64,000 nucleotides of DNA from Tribonema minus (lineage: Eukaryota; Sar; Xanthophyceae; Tribonematales; Tribonemataceae). The stretch lies in NCBI GenBank assembly GCA_017506865.1, contig JAFCMP010000033.1, forward strand, positions 310,001 to 374,000, given 5' to 3'. The notes below the pieces were generated by a model, which had not been told where the DNA came from, ran no database searches, and saw only the letters and a program-made list of their open reading frames with translations. A program made the translations under genes and the position numbers. Position 1 is the stretch's first letter, and every line of letters starts with the position of its first letter. Of this stretch, positions 37,301 to 47,200 are shown piece by piece.

Positions 37301-39515
37301 TACTGACATTGCCAACTTAAGGTGCCCGGTGCATGGTATTTCTGTCGGCAGCGGTGGTGGGAGTTATTCACGATTGGCGTTTAAGTGTGGCCGACTTAGA
37401 GCCTTGGCGCAAGCGTTCTTTGAGGGCAGGTGTGGTGCTGCTGAGCACTGGTGACGACAACAGTGTTAGCAGTGCTCTTCAGCATGTTGAGGAGCGAGAG
37501 CAGAGGTTCAGGTGCAAACCACATGATGTGCTTGGGCGGTTGCTGCGGCAGCAGATTTGCAACTTGCTGCAATTTCAATGATGAGGCACATGTGCAGTGG
37601 CATGCATCCCATTTGCCGCCAACAGACGTGTCCAATCTCCATATATTGAGGGTCAGCTGCAGCTGTTGTGGAACTGCAGCGATGCGTGCACCTACATGCA
37701 GAGTGCGTCTGCCTGCGGACACATCCTGGTTTATGCAGCTACCGCGCGCTCTCTGTTGTTGCTTTGATGCCATTTGCGTTGGGCTGCAGCCATTTACATC
37801 CGTTGTGCACTGCCAACAAACGCAGGGTCACACCAAGCGTTGGCGATACATTGGCCAGGTCCCCTTACGTGTGCCTGCTGATCTCTGACCCCTCTGATGA
37901 CTTGCATTCATTGTGCTGCGTAATGCTGCTCACAGAGGGACCGACAGCTTCAAGTGTGGGACCACAAACGGCTGCCACCGACATGATGCAGCAACGTTGG
38001 CAGCGGCATCAGCAGCAGCAGCAGTTGGAGCAGCTGCAGCAATTGGAGGAGCAGCAGCGGCAGCACCACCAGCAGGAGCCCTACCAGCAGCAGCAGTGGC
38101 ATTGGCCGCAGCATCCGCAGTCTCAGTCCGCAAATGCATTCCAGGAACTCGATGCAGCGCTAGCGCGTGCGCTGAGCTCCGAGTCGGATACCGCAAGTGC
38201 AGATCGCCCTACAGACGGCTTTAGCGCTCATGCTCATGCGCCCCAGCAGCAGCACCTGCCGCACTACGTCAGCAGCGCTCAGGAGCCAGCGCTGCACAGC
38301 TTTGGCGGCACTGCCCCTGCCGCCGCCGTTGGCGCGCCTCTCTGCGCACTGGCCGATCACGCGGACATTGAATTTGACGAGGCCCTGCTCGCGCAGCTTG
38401 CGGAGGAGCTGAGCGATGATGCGCTGTTTGACATGGCCAACGCGTGCCTCGCGCCGCCGGGTGCGCCCGCTGCTGCCATGCCGCCGCCGCCGCCACCACA
38501 CGCGCAGCTGCTGCAGCAGCAGCCACAGCTAGGACTGGCCATGCCCGCTGCTGCCGTGCCGCCGCTGCCGCCGCTACACGTGCCGCTGCGGCAGCAGCAG
38601 CCGCCTCTAGGACTGGACATGCCTGCTGCTGCCGTGCCGCCGTTGCCGCCACTACACGCGCCGTTGCTGCTGCAGCAGCAGCCATCTCTAGGACTGGTCA
38701 TGCCTGCTGCTGCCGTGCCGTCGCTGCCGCCACTACACGCGCCGCTGCTGCAGCAGCAGCAGCAGCCGCCTCTGCCGCTGCCACAGACCTGGCATTGGGG
38801 CCTGCCAGGCGCTTCTGATGCTAGCACCGCTGGCAGTGGCGGCAGTGGCGTGAGAGGGCTTGGCTCTGTGAGATCAGACACAGAACACATGCACTTGCTG
38901 CAGACATACAGCAGCAGCGGCATCGTGAGCAGTGGCGGCGCGCCTGCCGGTGATGCAGTGCCCCTGGCAGCGGCAGCGACAGCAGCAGCAGCAGCAGCTG
39001 CGCCAGCAGCATCAGCAGCGGCAGCAGCGGCGGCAGGCGTCCATTCATCAGCGCCAGTGGTACATGATGACCGCACAGGCGGTGGTTACACTGGTGTCGG
39101 TAGCACCGCTGCATCATGTGCTGACAGTGCCGGCGTCACCATTGCGCACTCAGCCGCCGCCCTTATGCTGCCGCAAGGGGCCCTTCAAACGTCTGCTGCT
39201 GGAAACGGCAACAACAGTGGCAGCGGCAACGCCGGCAGCAGCAGCACCGGCGGCAGCAACACCGGCAGCAGCAGCGGCGATGATTTGCTGTTGCACAGCG
39301 GCCTGCCTAATTGGTCACTACCGCTCAAAGAAAGGGCGCCGAGCCATGCAGCCACCAGCAGTGCCAGCAGCATCAGCAGCGACGGCGGCGGCAGCGGCAG
39401 GGGTACCGGTGCTGGTGGCAGGGGCGGCAACACCCCGCCATTGCCGGGTGTGCCGCCTGTTGAGGACGACAGCTGCCTGCTGGACTGGCTGGACACCCGA
39501 GATTGCTTGAGCTGA
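26818..39515 (+). CDS. Zn(II)2Cys6 zinc-cluster transcription factor with Gln-rich activation region
   Basis: Twelve exons join in phase: 26818-27059, 27707-28582, 29117-29258, 30402-30499, 31280-31433, 31593-31625, 33656-33790, 34283-34474, 35756-35842, 36449-36597, 36798-37207 and 37936-39515, for about 1365 residues. Exons 1 and 2 together encode a perfect C-x2-C-x6-C-x5-C-x2-C-x6-C cluster (Cys75, 78, 85, 91, 94, 101), split by the intron after Cys78. A basic linker (KRGPKPK) follows, as in Gal4-type DNA-binding domains. The middle is Ala-rich and then helical, possibly a regulatory region; I cannot assign Fungal_trans. The last exon has poly-Gln, a four-fold Pro/Leu repeat, Ser/Gly tracts and an acidic-hydrophobic end (EDDSCLLDWLD) suited to activation. 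Targets unknown. The small exon at 31593 is the weakest. Confidence 0.8.
27308..27362 (+). repeat. Short direct repeat in transcription factor intron 1
   Basis: A unit of about 25 bp beginning TTAGTCACTGGTGCAACCTG occurs twice in tandem. Confidence 0.8.
28732..29116 (+). repeat. Two decayed copies of the exon 3 acceptor edge
   Basis: Copies near 28735 and 28948 repeat CCCCACAG and/or the exon start (CFAYYRRAAA...) before the used exon at 29117. Each is followed by CTCA(A/G)(T/C)GGCCGCTGCTGAGCAC. Confidence 0.8.
29890..29993 (+). repeat. Tandem duplication in intron 3
   Basis: A unit of about 60 bp (AACACCTTGTTTGCACACGG, then GTGGCGCCCGGA) is present twice. No coding relation seen. Confidence 0.75.
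31471..31745 (+). repeat. Poly(G) runs and copies of the exon 6 region
   Basis: Runs of about 20 G at 31471-31490 and 31694-31712 alternate with copies of GAGCGCTG-GGCAGGCGAG-GCAGCGCTCA (near 31573, 31652 and 31735). The copy reading AALNSLMGVLE with a GTATGT donor is taken as exon 6. Confidence 0.65.
32602..32652. repeat. 20-bp perfect inverted repeat
   Basis: Arms AGAGAGCGCTTTGTACGCGC (32602-32621) and its exact complement (32633-32652) flank an 11-base loop. It lies in intron 6 of the transcription factor gene. Possible stable RNA hairpin or a miniature element tip. Confidence 0.8.
32885..33655 (+). repeat. Four decayed tandem copies of the exon 7 acceptor edge
   Basis: Units of 160-190 bp place CAG|CGGCCGGTGGCGTGGGCGCT at 32955, 33142, 33314 and 33475 before the used exon at 33656. 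Each unit also carries GCAACTGCCGTAACTGCCCT-like sequence before it and GACCTGACCCT-like sequence after it. Only the last copy reads on into PQPTRIDALADVC. Confidence 0.9.
34120..34575 (+). repeat. Exon 8 edge copies on both sides
   Basis: Upstream, 34126-34210 is a decayed copy of the exon start (MHI.NITESLGSLAAERL). Downstream of the used exon (34283-34474), the donor edge LRLLSADE|GTGGGT recurs at about 34517 and 34560, the last with a lost GT. Confidence 0.85.
35024..35100 (+). repeat. Orphan LINE-tail-like sequence in transcription factor intron 8
   Basis: Contains GATTGCATAGG, about 30 extra bases, then GCCGGCCTCCCTTGGGGCCT and TCATGAAGTACAAG. A second copy follows within 50 bp. Confidence 0.6.
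35146..35192 (+). repeat. Orphan LINE-tail-like sequence, adjacent second copy
   Basis: GATTGCATAGGACAGCCGGC, then CCCCCTTGCGGCCTTC and ATGAATACAAGTC, in the same orientation as the neighbour at 35024. Confidence 0.6.
35420..35755 (+). repeat. Decayed copies of the exon 9 acceptor edge
   Basis: CAG|GAGG(A/G).TGC-type starts near 35422 and 35552 precede the used exon at 35756. The middle one retains AGATGGTGCAGCACGT. TTAGGG-type tracts (35290-35345 and 35625-35680) lie between. Confidence 0.7.
36631..36680 (+). repeat. Copy of the exon 10 donor edge
   Basis: GCTGCCCGTTGA(C/T)GAGCACAC, from LPVDEHTKAHLCC, is repeated just downstream of the used exon end (36597). It is followed by the beginning of the 95-bp dispersed element in reverse orientation. 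Confidence 0.75.
38472..38785 (+). repeat. Coding minisatellite in the transcription factor
   Basis: Four units of about 75-80 bp encode variants of MPAAAVPPLPPLHAPL followed by QQQ and LGL, inside the last exon. A second unstable tract of CAG repeats at 38008-38100 encodes poly-Gln. Confidence 0.85.
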
Positions 39516-41993
39516 TGTCTGAGAAGGTTGACTAGGAGTGAGTACTTTAGTTGTCATTTCAGCTGTCGCCATGATGTGTTTTGCAGCAGTCTGCGGCGCC
39601 TTTTGCGTGTACCCTCCGCTGAGGTCAGCACAGTCTGTGTGTGTATGGATGGTAAAGGTCAGGCACAGGTGTACACGCGCTCATCCCATACCTGGCACTG
39701 CGAATGAGGTAGCAAGGCTCCCGATACCTGGTTGAACCGTGCTGCACACAGGTTATTGCCTGCAAGTTCGGCAGTCAGCTACTGCACAATTCCCTTGAAG
39801 CTGAAAGATTGTAGTGTGGGACCTAGACCCCCTTGATGGGACCTAGAGACCCCCTTGATGGGACCCTCAGGCTGGCAGGCAGGCGCGAGCCTTTTTGAGG
39901 TTGTCGGCGCGCGCACATTTCTCCTGCGGCGCGCGCAATGCTCCCATGTCCCTCCCTCCTCCCCCTCCCAGCATCTTGTTCCATTTTTGGCCACACTTCA
40001 GCTCGCACGTACACCACGGTGGCGGCATTGCACGGCAACAGAATGAGCCAGGCAGTGCTGCCAGTGCCCTGCGCTCGCACAGACAGCACTGTAAAGTATG
40101 TGGCGTGCGCTGCTGCCTTGCACGAGTTTGCAGCAGCATGTCGCGCTGCGGGCTCGGCTCACTCGCCGTCTTGGCACCTCCAGGCTTGCGGCCGCTGTGC
40201 AAAGACAGCCCCCCGTATTTCTCGCAGACCGTTCGTCACTTGGCCGCAGATGGCTGCAGGCTGCATGACAGCCGCTACCTCTGCATGCATGGTATGGGGT
40301 GCCAACAGTGCGTCACACTCGAGGCAGAGTAGCATACATCAATCAGACAAACAACGGTTTGTCGCATCCATTCAATGTTCAGTCCATCCAACCCATTCCC
40401 TTTGAGCCAATTTGATTCAATACCATCCATCTCCTCCATTCATAAAAATCAATTCAGTTTTTGTGTGTGTGTGCTTCAGTTGAACTTGAACCTCGAAGCA
40501 ACACTTGAAGACGCAACATGCATGAGGATAGTACTGTTCACCTCGCAGACAGCAAACATACACTGCAGCATAGCGCAGGTGCTGCCAAATGAAACACAGT
40601 GCTGCAAGCCGACTAGTTGCTGTAGATCACTGTTGATCGCGCTTCCACAGCAGAATGATGCCCTGTCCGCTGCTTGCTCACTTTTTTGCTTGACAAACTT
40701 GAAGTTTGCTGAACACTGACTCAACATGCTATGCCCCTTTTTTAATTAAAGGTAAGGCAATGCCGCACACATAAACATCCGCAACAGCCCATGGTCGTGC
40801 CATCCTACAGCATCCACAGCATAATCAAGTCTGAGGTATGGGCACGCAGCGCACAGGCAACAGACAGCACGTAAGGGCAAGGGACACGGGTGTTCACAAG
40901 GCTCGTCATGTACGGACCTATGCATTTGATGAAGGGGTGTGGTGTGAGCACCCAGGTGAGGGCTGTGATCGCACACCGAGACCGGGGGACGAACATAAAT
41001 GACACGCACTCTCTGCCGCGACACTGCTGCGGGGGAGGAGGGGGGGGGGGGGGAAGCTAATCCTAACCCTAGGCCGCAGTGCCCCCCTCCGAGCCCCCGC
41101 GTGTGCGCTTGAAACTTGTGTGTACCGAGAGGGCTGCGACTACCTATGGTAGCGGGCGCGCCGCCGCGATCATCTGTATCCTTTGGTCATCCGCTCTCTC
41201 TGGCATTGCGTTGGAGTCATTCCCCCCTGGACATCCCTGCGCGAAAAGACGCGCAGCGGGTAATTCGACCTGTGCTGCGTAACGGAAAGGCGTGTGTGTG
41301 GGGGGCGGGTGGGGGGGGGCGCTGCAGGAACGCACCGCACGAGAGAGGGGGGGGGGGGGGGTTGTGTGTGCGTTGGGGGCGGGGGGGGCGGGGGCGCTGG
41401 ATACAGCACCCTTGGTGTGTTGTTGTGCCCCCGCCGCCACACGAGTGTGCACACAATCGACGCAAAATGCTATCTCTGAGGGCTCAGAACACCGGACGCT
41501 ACTACCGCACTGTTACACTAGGGCTACAGCATATGGAAACGGAGAGGGGGGCTGCGCACGCAGCGCGCCCCGCAATGAAAGAAAACGGAGGGAATGGAGA
41601 GTCTGAGCGCTGCTGCCTTTCGGCGCCGCCGCGGGCCGGTCCCGCTGCGCAAGGCAGCGGGGTCGGGCGGCGGCGGCGGTGACGAGAGTAACGCAAGTCG
41701 GAACACAAAAGCGTGGCGCCCGCGGCAACGCGGCTGTCGTAGCGGCGGCAGCGGCAGCGGCAGCAGCGGCGGCCGCTGCGCCGCCAGTGCCGCCGCCGCC
41801 GCAGCTGCAAGAGACGTCGGCGGTATCATACCGTGCAGGCGAGGCGGCGCCTGCCGGCGGTGGTGATGGTGATGATCGTTGCGGCATCGGTCGTTCATCG
41901 TGTCCCCTATCGGAGGGGGGAGCGCTTGTCGCGGAGGATCCAGGCCGGCGACGCGCCGCAGCAGCGCTCAGCAGCGGCAGCAGCAGCAGCGCG
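39516..41993. other. Convergent intergenic region
   Basis: Lies between two genes that end towards each other. No recognisable protein. It holds duplicated GGGACCTAGA-CCCCCTTGAT words (39820-39870), poly(G) runs (41041-41055 and 41317-41395) and very GC-rich sequence from 41590 that is probably the 3' UTR of the TPR-WW gene. Long frames at 41513-42505 and 41679-42725 are shadows of that gene and its trailing repeats. Confidence 0.5.
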
Positions 41994-43363
41994 CTACGAC
42001 GCGGCGAGGCGCTGCTGCCGCGCCGCCGCGGCGTCGACGGCCATTGGCACGGCGGCGGCGGCACTGATGAGGCGCGCGTCTGCGCTCGGTGGCAGCGGCG
42101 GCGGCGTCCACTGGCGCAGCTCCGTCTCGACGTGCTCGAAGAACCAGAGGCCCGGGCGCAGGCGCGACTCGCGCGCGACCCAGCCCGCCGGCAGCAGCGT
42201 CGCGTCGGGCGTGCCCGGCGGCGCCGCGCACACTGCGAGCAGGTCCTCGCGGCGCAGGACGACGGCGCCGGGCGGCGGCGGCGACGCGTGCGCATGCGCG
42301 CCGAGGGTGGCGCCGCAGGGGAGCTCGATGCGCGCGTCGGGGCGCGCGCGCGCGAGGAACGCGAACAGGCGCAGCGCCTCGCAGCGGCGCCCCATGCCCT
42401 GCAGCGCGGCGGCCTTGATGTAGTAGGGCTTGACCCAGTTGCACTCGAGGACGGAGGCCGCCTCGCAGTCGTGCAGGGCCTCCTCGTAGAGGCCCTGGGC
42501 GACAAGGGCGGCGGCGCGGTTGTGGTGGAGCGAGGCGCGCTGGGAGGGCTCCTCGTCGACCCAGTGCTTGCAGAGGCGCAGCGCCGCCGTGTAGCGCCGC
42601 ACCGCCTGGCGAGCGGGCGGGTGGAATTGGGGCAGGAGGACAGAGAGAGGATATCACGGAGGGGCCGTTGTTTGACACGAGATTGGTGTGGCGGTAAGTG
42701 CTACCTGCCAGTCGTGTCATCATGAAGACCGGGCTGATTGGTAATCTCATGGTGATCGAAGTGCTTGACTGAGACTGTGAGGATTGCTGCTTGCTGTCGG
42801 CGGGTGCCCCGGTGTCGTTACCCGGCCCAGCGACTAATGTAGATACAGCATGGCATCGGCATCGAAGCGCACGAGCCTTGCACTGCAAGAGCCTCAGATC
42901 CATGCCTAGTTCTAAGAGGACCGCATGGTAAAGAGCACGATACACAACATAAACACGGCGGCTGGCAACGGCAACCCAATGGAAGCACCCCGGTGAAACC
43001 GCCCGCCGGCCTAGGGTGCAGGACCATGTTCCGCTAGCCAGCCGTGTTGCACGAATGCTGCGCATGTCAGCACAAGACGTATATTACCTGCTGGTAAAAG
43101 CCCTTGCAAGCCAGGTCGTCCGCTTTCCGCCTGAGGCCCATAATCCTGGCGGGCAACGTTTGCTGTATTTCTAACCATCGCTCTCCCACCACTTTGGCGC
43201 TGCTCGACGATTCGCTCTGCGCAGCGCAGGGCTTGGTATACCGCGTAGGGTCACAACAGGTGCTGGCTCGTGTGATGATCTCGCCAAGATCTGTGCAGCT
43301 AAAGAGGTTCTGCAGCAGGTCCATGGTCATCTGGGTGAGAGCAGCCTCGTCTGCCCACGCCAT
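41994..43363 (-). CDS. TPR-WW domain protein
   Basis: Two exons, 43363-43088 and 42605-41994, join in phase 0 across a GTAATA donor and a CGCTCGCCAG acceptor, giving 295 residues. Residues about 75-175 form two to three TPR motifs (GFYQQAVRRYTAAL; LHHNRAAALVAQGLYEEALHDCE; KPYYIKAAALQGMGR). The Asn of HHNRAA is kept, but the Arg expected four residues after KPYY is Ile and the first KxxGN is absent, so EEVD-peptide binding is doubtful. Residues about 230-262 are a WW-like domain: Trp234 and Trp258, 23 residues between them, aromatic WFF in the middle and Pro after the second Trp. It probably bridges proline-rich partners. ATG 43363 is the first Met of the conserved frame. Confidence 0.7.
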
Positions 43364-44218
43364 CCTGCCCACGTGCAGCACTACCACCCTCTATCCACAC
43401 ACACAAGAAAAGCTAGCGCCCGCCGCTACTCCTCGCCGCTCCAGCGCTCGATGCTAGGTAAGTGTGATGCTAAGCCTGCTGCACACTCACTCACTCGCAG
43501 TTCAACGAATTTGAATGACCCAACGGATTATGAGGGTTTTTAAGAACTCACGCCTCTCCAAGTACAACAGGCCTGGATGATCCGCCGGGCAGCTTGCAAC
43601 CGGCAGGGAGGGCCGGGCTGTGGCTGCAGGCGGCGCGCGCGGAGAGGGGTCAGTTACCGGCATTGATGGCTACCCGGCTTCCGAGGCTCCAGGGGTCCGT
43701 CCAACGGCAGGCGCCGCCAACACAACCGCGGTCATGTCTCGAAAACATGTCTTGCGGTTCAGGCGGTGATATCACCACCCGCTAACTTGACGGAACGGCA
43801 GCAGCTGGCTCCCCTGACGTTGCCGCACAGCAGTTGCTATGCTGACCATGCACATGACACGTGATGGCAGCTCAGCTGCGCGAAATCGCCCGCGGTGTGT
43901 TTCAGGCCACGCATAGCATGTTTTGCAACGCATGATAATCGTGACGGCGTGCCTGTTGCATCGCCGTTAGGCATAGTGCGTACTACGCGAGTGCCTCAGC
44001 AGCCGTTGTCTTTCGCAAAAATATTTTGCTGCTAGTCATGGCGGCGATGTAAGCAGAACGCGTTGAGTTGCATCGCCGTTGGGCATAGTGGCGAGTGCCT
44101 CACAGCCGTTATAAAGATATTTTGCTGCCAGTCATGGCGGCGATGTAAGCAGATCGCGTTGAGCAAACAGCAGCAGACGACGAGGCAGACAGACTGACGA
44201 GGAAAAGGTTTGGGCTAT
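43364..44218. other. Intergenic region between the TPR-WW and TPR-Aha1 genes
   Basis: Must contain the promoter of the TPR-WW gene and the 3' end of the TPR-Aha1 gene. A direct duplication of about 100 bp (GCATCGCCGTT(A/G)GGCATAGT to AGTCATGGCGGCGATGTAAG) spans 43963-44070 and 44070-44165. No gene seen. Confidence 0.6.
43963..44165 (+). repeat. Tandem duplication of about 100 bp, two copies
   Basis: The two copies differ at scattered sites and by small gaps. Both end GTCATGGCGGCGATGTAAGC followed by AGA(A/T)CGCGTTGAG. Confidence 0.85.
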
Positions 44219-47200
44219 TCAAGGTAGCGCTTGATATTCGGCGTACATCGCTTGCACCTTGGCGACCATGTCTCGCTGAAGCGCCTCAAGCACCTCGGTC
44301 ATGCGGGTGTTGTAGGCCTCTGGCCACCTGGTGCTCGACTGCGCATGGACAGGAGCACGACAGCAGAACACGAGGTTAGGGAAACCCGTTGTCCTGCACA
44401 ACCACACAAGACGCTGGATTGGTGCATCAACACTTTTCCGATTCAAGATTAACAAACCATTGTTGAACACACACAACATCAAAGCTAAGACAAGCGGAAG
44501 TGAACTGTCAACGCGCCTTGAAAAACTTCCAAGTTGGCACACAGCAACAGTAGTAGCGACTGGCACGCTTGATCTGTGCGTTTGCACCCTCTTTGAGCGA
44601 GGACGTACGACACAGACTATGCTTATGAGGGGTCATGTGTGCTGGCGATGGCGATGTTCGAGCATTGATTGCACACATGAGTCATGACACGGTTACGATT
44701 CACTAATGACGCCCTTCGCTGCAGCCATTATCAGCTTGCCATGTGTTGGGGCCCACGCAGCTCGACCGCTTACAAGGAGTGCGCACTCGCGAAGACTGTG
44801 CCTGTTGGTACATTAGCATGGGCAACATGACCGTGATTATCGCGTCGTTCAGTTTTGCTACAGGTGCATCGCAACGGTGCTGCTACCAACCTGACAGGCA
44901 CTGTCATCACTGGGTATGACGCATGTGAAGTTGTATATTATGTCCTGGACCGCATGGGCTGAGCGATGTGATGTGAAGTTGAACTAACCTTGGCCAGTTT
45001 CATCTCTGGTTTTGTTTCAAAGTGGCCATTTTCCGCGTCGGCGGCGGTGACGTCAACGAGCTTGAACGTGCCCTTGTACGTCTTGGATGGTGGTTTGGCA
45101 TCATCAGCAGGTTGCTCGACGCCCATGCTCTCGTCCACCTGGCACACGACAAGGGGCACCATGAAAGAGATGAGCAAGATATGATGCAATATTGATGTTT
45201 ACACAAATGGAAGGTACCGTGAGAGGGATGGGCAACAGCGACTTTTGTTAGCAAAACTTGCTGATACTGGAGATAGGGCAGGAGCTCATCGCTGGTGGAG
45301 CTCGACTTTAGGGCTAGCATTAGGGTTGGGTTGAAGTTAGGGTAGGGTTAGCCTGGGGACACGCACAAGCTACTCTGTTGTCGGCACAGCAGGAAGTGCA
45401 TGTTCTCTCAGCACAATTACACACACGTGCATGCAGTCTTACATTTCCAGCGCCTCAAAACCAATCTGAACCAGAAAAGATAACCACAGATTGAGTCTCG
45501 CGCGGCGGCGCACACCGTGATCCGCCACTTCAGCGTCATGCTTAAGCCAAACAGCCAGCGCCGCTTCAACAGGTTTGTGTTCCCAGCACCTCTAGATTAT
45601 CAACAGCAACTACAGCTTGCGCACCGTGACCCACCATTGGAGCGTCATGCTGAAGCCGAACAGCCAGCACCGCTTCGACGGGTTTGTATTGCCAGCACCT
45701 CTCGATGACCAACAGATAGTAACACTAATGACATACAGCAGTTACAGCTTGCGTGGCAGTGTGCGCACCGTGACCCGCCACTTGAGCGTCATGCTGAAGT
45801 CGAAGAGCCAGCGCCGCCGCCCGCGCACGCACACAACGCTCGCGTCTCCCTCCATCTTGTCGCAGCTGTAGACGTGCGCCCTGAGCGTTGCCAGCTTCAC
45901 GCCGATGGCGCCCAGCGATGCCAGGTCACCCGCGGCGGCGGCGGTGGCGCCGGCGCCGCCGCTGAATGCTGCTGTCATCTCCCTGCGGATAATCATTTCA
46001 AACGGCACACTTTGCATGAGCTTGGCTATGTGTAGTGAGGCGGGTGCGGTGCAAGGGGGTCGATCATTCTAACCCTAACCCTAACCCTAAGGCCGTCTGT
46101 TATGGGTCACAAAAGTCCCATTCAAAACGGATCGAGCGTCGCCGCATTGAGCCTGCGCCATGCAAACGTCAGCAGTTCTGCGCCTGTTCGTCTCGAAGAG
46201 TCCGTGCCCGATTTGCGTGGCCGTTCTGTTTGCCTCATTTTCACGCAAAAGTCCAGGTCACTTTTCTTCGAAGCTGGCGTGGAATTTAAAAAAGGGCGTT
46301 TGGGGCCCTTTTTGAATTGCCCGATTTGATTGCCATAAAAGACGGCCTAACCCTAGGTGCCGCCGCTGAGCGCTGCCGTTGTCTCCCTGAGGATCACCAC
46401 TTCAGGCGGCATCATGAGCTAGGTTAGCTATGGGAAGTGAGGCGGCTGCAGTGCAAGGTCGTCAATCAACCCTAACCCTAACCCTGCATGTAGGTGTCGC
46501 CGTTGAGCGCTGCCGCCATCTCACGAGAATCAGCAGTTTGAACGGCACGCTGCGCGAGCTTGGAGAGTGACACGGCTGCGGTGCAACGACGTCAACTAAC
46601 CCTGAGCTTGACCGCTGAGTGCTGCCGCCATCTCCCTGAGGATCGCCATTTTACACCGCGTGAGCTTGGCCATGTGTAATCTAGTGAGGAGGGCTGCATC
46701 CAGGATAGGACTGTTAAGAAATCGGTACTCAGATCGGTACTCAGGGGGGGTGCGCCAAGGAAATGAAGTTGAAGTTGATGCAGCTGTAGACAGCAGCCAG
46801 AGGCCAGTGCCACATGCCGAGCATGATGTTGCTTCAACTTCAACTTGCTGAAGGCAGCGCCGCAGCGGCACACGCGCATGGCACAGAGATTGAAAGTCAC
46901 GGTCAAGCTGCTACGAAGTCGGCTCTGAACGGCCCGCCTGTGCTGTATAGGCTGCCCAGATGGGGTGCTTTCGCGACGCCGGCGTGACAAAGTCAACTTT
47001 GAAGTTGTGATCATGAACAACGTCAACGTCAACGATGTGCGCTGCAGCGTCGAGCGCTGTTGCAGCATATGCGACCTGTGCCACCTGGCTATCAAGTAGA
47101 CACCGACATTGACGTTGAAGTAGACTCCATCTCAACATGCTTTGCCGGCCAGGCCGAGCAGTCCCAGCGCAATGGTCAAGTCAATGACAACAGATGGGTT

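Noticed and set aside
39895-40405. Overlapping plus-strand frames after the zinc-cluster gene as a separate gene
   Set aside because: No family signature, no convincing splice partners, and two overlapping frames are equally open.
41513-42725. Long frames on both strands over the TPR-WW gene (330 and 348 codons)
   Set aside because: Arg/Ala/Gly-rich shadows. The third frame carries real TPR and WW motifs and joins the upstream exon in phase.
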